Source: Virgibacillus_F sp049310925
GTDB lineage: Bacteria; Bacillota; Bacilli; Bacillales; Amphibacillaceae
Direction of reading: 5' to 3'
Assembly: GCF_049310925.1 (NCBI RefSeq)
Contig: NZ_JBMERP010000069.1
Span: 1-19,311, forward strand
Length of the DNA stretch: 19,311 nucleotides
The notes under the pieces are model-generated. The model worked only from the letters and a program-made list of their open reading frames with translations. It ran no database searches and had not been told where the DNA came from. Positions 14,694 to 19,311 of this stretch are shown piece by piece. The translations under genes were made by a program, and so were the position numbers. Every line of letters begins with the position of its first letter. Position 1 is the first letter of the stretch.

Positions 14694-15678
14694 AAACAAA
14701 ACTACCCCAAATATTCGTTTAATGCTGCTAGTCATCATTACCTTTGCAGTTGCCTTTCTTTCAGTCGGCGTTGGAGCTGTCTTCATAAGCCCATTTGAAT
14801 TGTTTCGTTCATTTATCGGAAATGGTGATGAGAGCGCCTGGTTTATTATCACAAATTACCGGATGCCACGAATTGTCATGGCAGTTCTTGTTGGGGCTGG
14901 ACTTGGTGTTTCTGGTGCTATATTACAGGGAATCATTCGAAATCCTTTAGCCTCACCAGACGTAATTGGGATCACAAAAGGAGCAGGGCTTGCCGCTTCG
15001 ATTGTAGTGTTACTTTTCCCACATGCACCAGTTATCATGCTTCCAATCTCAGCTTTAGCAGGAGCGGGACTGGTTACTATTTTCTTATATCTTTTTGCTT
15101 ACAAAAGGGGGGTTAGTCCCTCGACTCTTGCACTTGTCGGGATTGCACTCGGAGCAATATGTCAGGCAGGAATTCAATTTTTGATGGTGAAATTTCCAAT
15201 TGAAATACATGCTGCCTTAATCTGGTTAACTGGAAGTCTGTGGGGGAAAAGCTGGAATGACGTATTATTACTAACACCATGGATTGTGGTGTTAGTACCT
15301 GTCAGTATTTTACTTGCGACTAGGTTAGATATCCTTAACCTCGGAGATGATGTGGCGGAAGGTCTTGGTGAAAACACGGAGAGAACCAGGTTAATCCTAT
15401 TAATAGTAGCGGTGGCATTAGCTGGTTCTTCAGTTGCAGTAGTCGGATCGTTAGGTTTTCTTGGATTAATTGCACCTCACATAGCACGTCAGCTTGTAGG
15501 GAATAGACATAGTCTTCTGTTGCCTACCGCCGCTGTCATGGGGATACTCCTATTATTGCTTGCTGATGCACTAGGGCGAGGGCTCGCTCCACCAGCGGAA
15601 ATACCAGCAGGAATATTTACGGCAGTGCTTGGCGCACCGTATTTCTTGTACTTACTGCGGAAGTTAAAGGCTAAATAG
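14686..15678 (+). CDS. yfmE: Iron-siderophore ABC transporter permease, YfmE/FecD-like
   Basis: This 330-residue FecCD-family permease is the partner of the preceding gene. It has NYRMPRIVMAVLVGAGLGVSG, the loop IRNPLASPDVIGITKGAGLA, LGDDVAEGLGE, and the coupling motif GSLGFLGLIAPHIARQLVG (about 258-276). AAGGGGG lies 9 nt before the ATG, and the 8-bp overlap with the upstream frame implies coupled translation. In B. subtilis the yfm operon continues into the ATPase yfmF; here a terminator follows instead and the next gene is convergent. The ATPase must come from elsewhere. Confidence 0.9.
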   Translation: MSKNKTTPNIRLMLLVIITFAVAFLSVGVGAVFISPFELFRSFIGNGDESAWFIITNYRMPRIVMAVLVGAGLGVSGAILQGIIRNPLASPDVIGITKGAGLAASIVVLLFPHAPVIMLPISALAGAGLVTIFLYLFAYKRGVSPSTLALVGIALGAICQAGIQFLMVKFPIEIHAALIWLTGSLWGKSWNDVLLLTPWIVVLVPVSILLATRLDILNLGDDVAEGLGENTERTRLILLIVAVALAGSSVAVVGSLGFLGLIAPHIARQLVGNRHSLLLPTAAVMGILLLLLADALGRGLAPPAEIPAGIFTAVLGAPYFLYLLRKLKAK

Positions 15679-15686
15679 ATTAGTTG

Positions 15687-15726
15687 AAAAATGAACGGGT
15701 CTCTTTACGACACTCGTTCATTTTTT
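15687..15726. terminator. Bidirectional terminator between convergent genes
   Basis: AAAAATGAACGGGT (15687-15700) pairs with ACTCGTTCATTTTT (15712-15725), with one G-T pair. A and T tracts at the feet let it serve both the permease operon and the minus-strand TIMP-like gene. Confidence 0.85.
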
Positions 15727-15777
15727 AGTAGTTAGGATTCCGCCGCAAGGCTTGGCGAAAAGTAAAGTTTTCTACTA
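15727..15777. repeat. Partial copy C of the dispersed hairpin repeat
   Basis: Keeps only the right part of copies A and B: AAGGCTTGGCGA, then a changed hairpin arm, then GTTTTCTA. Like the other copies, it lies directly after a terminator. Confidence 0.45.
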
Positions 15778-16335
15778 TCAAGTTCTAAACCGTTTAACCA
15801 AAATTACTCCACCTGCAACAACAATTCCAATTACTACCCACAATATTATGGTACCAACACTCGAATCCTTTAATGAGTTTTCCAGATGTACCACTTCACT
15901 TGGCTCGGTTCCCATCCCCAGTACTTCAAGGTCAGATTCAGCATCCGTAAGGGCTATGGTTCGTGAACAAAGACTAGCATGCAATTCTCCATTACGATCA
16001 GATGCATAGACCAAATATTTTTCATTAGCCGTAAACTCATAGCCACAGCTGGCCGAACTGCTTTCTGTTTCAACAATAACCTGCGTTTGATTGACGCCTT
16101 TCCATGAATTGTCTACGTTAAATAAAACGGAAACCGGATCAGCTGAAGATCTAAACAAGCCTACATCTTCCGATTGTTTAATGACCCTGCCGGAAAATAC
16201 GGCTCCATTACGATTTACCTCTTCTGTTACAGTTCCTGGTTCTGCACATGAGCATGCGAAGCTTTTGGAAGGCAAATAGATTAAAATTGTCGTGAAAACC
16301 ATTACCAGTAAGATCATTGTTGCAACCTTTTTCAA
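15778..16335 (-). CDS. Secreted TIMP-like (NTR-fold) protein with C-terminal membrane anchor
   Basis: This 185-residue protein has a signal peptide (1-27) ending KSFA, so that cleavage would leave CSCAEPG at the N-terminus. In tissue inhibitors of metalloproteinases, the free N-terminal Cys-x-Cys chelates the zinc of the target protease, and the same arrangement is seen here. Further family-like features are AVFSGRV, VLFNVDNSWKG, SASCGYEFTANEKYLVYA and LCSRT, whose Cys residues could form disulfides. A membrane helix near 160-180 with a KRFRT tail would hold it on the cell surface. TIMP-like proteins occur in bacilli but, as far as I recall, are uncharacterised. The start is TTG 16335, decided by AAGGGAG 9 nt upstream. 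Confidence 0.75.
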   Translation of the reverse strand: MKKVATMILLVMVFTTILIYLPSKSFACSCAEPGTVTEEVNRNGAVFSGRVIKQSEDVGLFRSSADPVSVLFNVDNSWKGVNQTQVIVETESSSASCGYEFTANEKYLVYASDRNGELHASLCSRTIALTDAESDLEVLGMGTEPSEVVHLENSLKDSSVGTIILWVVIGIVVAGGVILVKRFRT

Positions 16336-16398
16336 CTCGAACAGCTCCCTTCTAAATAATTAGACGTAAAATCTTTAAAAAACGTTACTGATTTTATT

Positions 16399-16420
16399 TA
16401 AATCAACTTTTTTTGATTTA
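16399..16420. promoter_or_regulatory. ArsR-type operator 1
   Basis: TAAATCAA-N6-TTGATTTA is a perfect 8-bp inverted repeat, ending 4 bp before the -35 of the arsR promoter. Three similar sites follow downstream. Confidence 0.8.
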
Positions 16421-16424
16421 ATGA

Positions 16425-16453
16425 TTGACTAATGGAAATTGGTGGTATATGAT
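16425..16453 (+). promoter_or_regulatory. Sigma-A promoter of arsR
   Basis: TTGACT (16425-16430), a 17-nt spacer, then TATGAT (16448-16453). It is bracketed by operator 1 upstream and operator 2 immediately downstream, a layout suited to tight repression. Confidence 0.8.
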
Positions 16454-16475
16454 TAAATCAAGAAAAGTTGATTAA
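16454..16475. promoter_or_regulatory. ArsR-type operator 2
   Basis: TAAATCAA-N6-TTGATTAA, 7 of 8 positions symmetric, starts right after the -10 and covers the expected transcription start up to the ribosome binding site. Confidence 0.8.
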
Positions 16476-16487
16476 GGAGTGCGATAA

Positions 16488-16814
16488 ATGAAACAGTTAA
16501 ACATCCTACAAGACGAAAGTTTAGAACAAACCTTTGAGGAGTATGAAATTAAGTTTAAAGCACTAGCTGATAAAAAGCGCCTGCAGATTATTAACCTACT
16601 TACCAAAAATGGAGAAATGTGTGTCTGTGACATCGAGCCTATGATAAATATGACACAATCTAAATTGTCCTACCATCTAAAGATATTATTAAAAGCAAGC
16701 ATTATTCTTAAAGAAACCAGAGGGACATGGAGCTATTACAGCCTTAATAAACAGGAAATTAGCCATTTACTAAGCGAAGAGCTTTGCTGCTTATTTGTTC
16801 CTAATTCCCAGTAA
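16488..16814 (+). CDS. arsR: ArsR/SmtB-family metal(loid)-responsive repressor
   Basis: This 108-residue winged-helix repressor has KALADKKRLQIINLLTKNGEMCVCDI, which carries the CVC (Cys45, Cys47) alpha-3 metalloid site of classical ArsR. Next comes the recognition helix region TQSKLSYHLKILLKASIILKE (about 56-76), then the wing RGTWSYYSL. A second thiol pair, Cys100-Cys101 in ELCCLF, lies near the C-terminus and could complete a three- or four-thiol site. Proteins of this type bind as dimers to inverted repeats and leave DNA on binding As(III)/Sb(III) or a soft metal; which ligand acts here is not known. AAGGAG lies 8 nt before the ATG. It probably represses itself and the permease through the four repeats nearby. 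Confidence 0.93.
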   Translation: MKQLNILQDESLEQTFEEYEIKFKALADKKRLQIINLLTKNGEMCVCDIEPMINMTQSKLSYHLKILLKASIILKETRGTWSYYSLNKQEISHLLSEELCCLFVPNSQ

Positions 16815-16831
16815 TGCTATTTTTTGACTAA

Positions 16832-16853
16832 TAAATCAACTTTTTTTGATCTA
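16832..16853. promoter_or_regulatory. ArsR-type operator 3
   Basis: TAAATCAA-N6-TTGATCTA, with the same spacer sequence CTTTTT as operator 1. It lies in the 75-bp gap between arsR and the permease gene. A TTGACT at 16824-16829 could be a -35, but no good -10 follows. Confidence 0.75.
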
Positions 16854-16875
16854 TTAATCAATATAAATTGATGAA
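16854..16875. promoter_or_regulatory. ArsR-type operator 4
   Basis: TTAATCAA-N6-TTGATGAA, directly abutting operator 3 with no spacing, and ending 14 bp before the permease ATG. Confidence 0.7.
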
Positions 16876-16889
16876 AGTTGGTGTTTACC

Positions 16890-17756
16890 ATGTGGATGGA
16901 GATGCTAAAAAGTTTTTTGTACATTGCAGTAGAATTAACCGTTCTTTTCGTAGGCATATCATTTCTGATTAGTCTGCTTCAAGGATATATCCCTTACGGA
17001 AGACTGGAGGAAAAGCTAGCAGGTAAAAATAAAGTAATCGCGGCACTGGGGGCAGTTGCTTTTGCCTTTATTACCCCCTTTTGCTCTTGTTCAACAATAC
17101 CAGTAGTTGTTAACATGTTAAATAAGAAAATGCCTTTTGATATCGTCATGGTCTTTCTATTCGCTTCGCCAGTACTTGATCCAACCATTTTAACTATAAT
17201 GGGCGTTATCCTTGGGTGGAAGGTCACCATTATATACACGGTTATTACAGCTACACTTTCAATCATTATTGGTTTTACTCTTTCCTATCTGGGATTTGAA
17301 AAGTCAGTTAAAAACGTGGTGATGACTGGCTACGAAGATCAGAATAAAAAATTCAATTTCCGACTAGCCATAATTGAGACATTGAATCTGATAAAAAGTG
17401 TTTATCCATACTTGATCGTTGGTGCCTTAATCGGTGCTATAATCCATGGTCTAGTTCCTACCGCATGGGTTTCTGACTTTTTCGGTGAAGATCATTTATG
17501 GTTAATACCTGTTGCAGCGGTAGTTGGAATTCCGTTATACGTTCGGCTTTCCAGTATGATACCGATATCACAGGTTTTAATCTTGAAGGGGATGGCCCTA
17601 GGACCTGTGATGGCAATGATGATTAGTTCTGCTGGTGCAAGCTTACCTGAGATTATCATACTTAAGTCAATTTTTAAAAAAGAGCTTGTTATTATGTTTA
17701 TTCTATCAGTCGTATCCATGTCAACAATATCCGGCTTCATCTTTTATCTCATCTAA
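16890..17756 (+). CDS. DUF318/ArsP-type permease (putative metalloid efflux)
   Basis: This 288-residue membrane protein has about eight helices. Its key motif, FITPFCSCSTIPVV (Cys65, Cys67), at the end of a helix, is the signature of the YraQ/DUF318 permeases, and the paired repeat lies in the second half (GIPLYVRLSSMIPISQVLILKGMALGP). ArsP, a member, exports trivalent organoarsenicals, and other members are linked to metals or are unassigned. With ArsR upstream and operators in front, efflux of a thiol-reactive metal(loid) is the likely role (inference). ATG 16890 was chosen over in-frame TTG/GTG codons at 16878-16883; the Shine-Dalgarno is poor (GTTGGTG), so the exact start is uncertain. 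The next gene follows by 24 bp. Confidence 0.82.
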   Translation: MWMEMLKSFLYIAVELTVLFVGISFLISLLQGYIPYGRLEEKLAGKNKVIAALGAVAFAFITPFCSCSTIPVVVNMLNKKMPFDIVMVFLFASPVLDPTILTIMGVILGWKVTIIYTVITATLSIIIGFTLSYLGFEKSVKNVVMTGYEDQNKKFNFRLAIIETLNLIKSVYPYLIVGALIGAIIHGLVPTAWVSDFFGEDHLWLIPVAAVVGIPLYVRLSSMIPISQVLILKGMALGPVMAMMISSAGASLPEIIILKSIFKKELVIMFILSVVSMSTISGFIFYLI

Positions 17757-17780
17757 ACCAAATTAAGAGGAGTGTTTAAC

Positions 17781-17918
17781 ATGAAAAATTTATTCAAAAA
17801 AGCAGAGAAAAAGAAAACAAGTTGCTGCAGTGTAATAATTGAAGAAGTAAAAGAAGAGAAAATGGCATCTGACACTATAGTTGAAGAGGCGTGTTGCTCA
17901 GAATCAGTATCCAAGTAA
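17781..17918 (+). CDS. 45-residue Cys-pair miniprotein
   Basis: A tiny gene with an excellent AGAGGAG (17766-17772) 8 nt before ATG and a strong terminator just behind. The product begins MKNLFKKAEKKK, a basic stretch able to lie on a membrane, then SCCSVIIEEVKEE, an acidic middle, then EEACCSES and a short end. The two Cys-Cys pairs, at 15-16 and 38-39, are separated by 21 residues. It has no other Cys and no transmembrane helix. Co-transcription with ArsR and a Cys-motif permease, and vicinal dithiols like those of ArsD, suggest a soft-metal or metalloid carrier that feeds the permease or a buffer (inference). I know of no described family; a spurious ORF is unlikely given its start and end signals. 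Confidence 0.75.
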   Translation: MKNLFKKAEKKKTSCCSVIIEEVKEEKMASDTIVEEACCSESVSK

Positions 17919-17929
17919 AAAATCTGTTC

Positions 17930-17965
17930 AAATAAAAAGGTTTCCATCCGGAGACCTTTTTATTT
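17930..17965 (+). terminator. Rho-independent terminator of the ars-like operon
   Basis: AAATAAAAAGGT (17930-17941) pairs with ACCTTTTTATTT (17954-17965); TCC/GGA pairing continues the stem to a 4-nt loop ATCC. It could act in both directions. Confidence 0.88.
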
Positions 17966-17974
17966 GATAGGTCC

Positions 17975-18190
17975 ATTTCGTAAGTTTCGTTGCTCAATAC
18001 CCTGACAGTTGATGTAAACTGTGACGTAGTGAAATTCTTTCTGACGCCGTTCCGGCAGAAAACTTCGCTTTCACCTGGGGTACAAGTGCGACATTTGCTC
18101 AAGCTGATGCTTTCACAGTGCCTTCTATGCAACCTGACACGGCCTTAGTCTCCTCAGAAGCATAGAACGAGTTGGCACTGTTAATCATGG
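17975..18190. repeat. Diverged intergenic repeat element, copy 2
   Basis: The core at 17983-18060 (TTTCGTTGCTC...AGTTGATGTAAACTGTGACGTAGTGA...TGACGCCGTTCC) matches 12064-12140. The rest differs from copy 1. No ORF with coding features. Confidence 0.6.
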
Positions 18191-18248
18191 TATCCCTCAT
18201 TTCGATGGATGTTAAATCTATTCATGAATTGATAACTTCATGGCCATT

Positions 18249-18428
18249 TTAATTAAATACATCATTTTTTTCGTTATAAAAGTAATCCTGAATAAGCAAA
18301 TAAACGATTGTTGTTAATAACACCAGTGATCCAGCTAAGGTCAGTGCCAGAAATGATTTAAAAACTGTCCTTGTAATTTTCGTCCATTTACGGCTTAGCC
18401 TCGTTTTTTCTTTACCGAATAGACTCAC
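18249..18428 (-). CDS. 59-residue single-pass membrane protein
   Basis: Small gene starting at GTG 18428, 10 nt after AGGAAAGG. The product has a very basic N-terminus (MSLFGKEKTRLSRKWTKITR), one transmembrane helix (about 24-47, LALTLAGSLVLLTTIVYLLI within it) and a short acidic end (DYFYNEKNDVFN). The charge pattern predicts the N-terminus inside. It is the last of three small membrane-protein genes in a row on this strand, 40 bp after the previous one. I do not recognise the family. Confidence 0.6.
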   Translation of the reverse strand: MSLFGKEKTRLSRKWTKITRTVFKSFLALTLAGSLVLLTTIVYLLIQDYFYNEKNDVFN

Positions 18429-18468
18429 TTTTTCACAGCCTTTCCTAATACTTGGTTATTGCAGGAGT

Positions 18469-18660
18469 TTAAAACCCTCCACCTATACCAGATCCTCGTC
18501 GTGACTTTTCTTTTGCTATTGCAATTTCTACTTCTTTTTCTTTATCCGTTTTTTCTTGATAAGGTTTATGATAACTGTTCTTCTTTTTTCTTTTATCCAG
18601 AAAAATTATAAGGGTTATGAATACTAATAAAAAAGCTCCCCATAAAATAGTTGATAACAT
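18469..18660 (-). CDS. 63-residue membrane protein with Lys-rich tail
   Basis: One transmembrane helix (residues 4-21), then a highly charged cytoplasmic tail (DKRKKKNSYHKPYQEKTDKEKEVEIAIAK) and a Gly/Arg-rich end RRGSGIGGGF. GAGGTGA lies 7 nt before the ATG. It is the middle gene of three small membrane-protein genes on the minus strand. The family is not recognised; the tail could be helical. Confidence 0.65.
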   Translation of the reverse strand: MLSTILWGAFLLVFITLIIFLDKRKKKNSYHKPYQEKTDKEKEVEIAIAKEKSRRGSGIGGGF

Positions 18661-18727
18661 CGATGTATCACCTCAACTTAGTTAGAGTCAGATTGTTTTT
18701 TAACTTTGAAATCACTTTATTAACGAA

Positions 18728-18994
18728 CTAGTTCTTCCATGTTCTATCTGTCATGTAGAAAACTGTTGCTCCAAAACAAAATATAATTATTGAAAACATC
18801 ATGTACGCCGCTCCATCAATGCCTTTTACCACTACGTTCCCCACATACATTAGATAGATAGAAATTACTAGAGAGATTGTACTTGGTAACAAAACTATTA
18901 ATTTTGATTTTTTTGTTTTTCTGAGCTTTTTTGTTAGGAAAACAATGCCCCACCCAACACCTAGCCCTATAACCCCAAATACGATAAATAACAA
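18728..18994 (-). CDS. Small three-helix membrane protein, possibly YesK-like
   Basis: About 88 residues with three predicted helices: LLFIVFGVIGLGVGWGIVFL, LIVLLPSTISLVISIYLMYV and AAYMMFSIIIFCFGATVFYM. A basic loop KKLRKTKKSK follows the first helix. The general layout resembles YesK-like proteins, but I cannot confirm it. TTG 18994 is preferred because GGAGG lies 7 nt upstream. An ATG at 19021 would add nine residues that read through that site, but it overlaps the stop of a 17-codon leader (19018-19071), so coupled translation from it is possible. It is the first of three small membrane-protein genes. Confidence 0.6.
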   Translation of the reverse strand: MLFIVFGVIGLGVGWGIVFLTKKLRKTKKSKLIVLLPSTISLVISIYLMYVGNVVVKGIDGAAYMMFSIIIFCFGATVFYMTDRTWKN

Positions 18995-19021
18995 TTTAAT
19001 ACCTCCAGATTCCTGTTTCAT

Positions 19022-19311
19022 ATGTCTTTATTGGTTAGTATTTCTTTAAAATACATAGCTAACTCTTTCATAATTCATTTTCCCCTCATTAAACCGATGA
19101 GAGCCTCGGCGTGTTAACCATGATGAAGCCTACACATTCATACTTGTTATGATGGGGAAATTTAACAAAGGATTTATATTTTTAATCTTAACATTAATTT
19201 CATTTAATTATTACAAAAATTAAATATTTGGTAATGTTGAATTTTCAATAAGCAGCTCACAGGAATTACATTACACACTTGTTTATAAATAAGTGAACCA
19301 AAGGAAGGTAA
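19022..19311. other. Intergenic, no firm gene
   Basis: Contains only a possible 17-codon minus-strand leader (19018-19071, after GAGGGGA). The last bases, AAAGGAAGG at 19302-19310, look like a ribosome binding site for a plus-strand gene beyond the window. Confidence 0.4.

Noticed and set aside
6394..15777. The repeats as a CRISPR array
   Set aside because: Copies are kilobases apart, differ in sequence, lack regular spacers and no cas genes are present.
17875..18132. 85-codon minus-strand frame
   Set aside because: It runs through the terminator and the intergenic repeat and overlaps the miniprotein gene; composition is not protein-like.

Overview
The window is low-GC DNA with strong AGGAGG-type ribosome binding sites, many lipoprotein signal peptides, an H-type small acid-soluble spore protein and Bacillus-type iron uptake genes. 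It most likely comes from an endospore-forming member of the Bacillaceae, of the Oceanobacillus/Virgibacillus/Lentibacillus kind (inference from gene content and remembered intergenic repeats). rlmH and a tight DnaA-box cluster fit an origin-proximal location but do not prove it.

Left part (1-6400). On the minus strand are a CuA-type cupredoxin lipoprotein, a probable frameshifted small membrane gene, a ferric-reductase-like heme membrane protein and rlmH. On the plus strand are a Lin0512-family protein, a Gln-rich CAP-domain lipoprotein, an H-type spore protein and a CPA1 Na+/H+ antiporter.

Iron block (6400-15730). Two iron-siderophore importers each sit behind a Fur box. The first operon is a YfhC-like nitroreductase, a YfiY-like binding lipoprotein and one 674-residue permease that fuses the YfiZ and YfhA halves. 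The second is YfmC/FecB-like, then, after an intervening terminator, YfmD/FecC- and YfmE/FecD-like permeases. Neither has an ATPase gene in the window, so both probably borrow one encoded elsewhere. Between them lie a YdaF/RimL-type acetyltransferase, a nucleoside 2-deoxyribosyltransferase-like protein, a pterin-4a-carbinolamine dehydratase, the DnaA-box cluster and dispersed repeats.

Metalloid block (15778-17965). A secreted TIMP-like protein (minus strand) is followed by a compact cassette: an ArsR repressor with a CVC metal site, a DUF318/ArsP-type permease with an FCSCS motif, and an unlisted 45-residue protein with two Cys-Cys pairs. Four copies of one inverted repeat (ATCAA-N6-TTGAT type) flank the arsR promoter and precede the permease. 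This is the best candidate in the window for a little-described system: a metal(loid)-responsive efflux unit with a dedicated dithiol miniprotein.

Right end (17968-19311). A diverged copy of an intergenic repeat is followed by three consecutive small membrane-protein genes of unknown function on the minus strand, one of only 59 residues.
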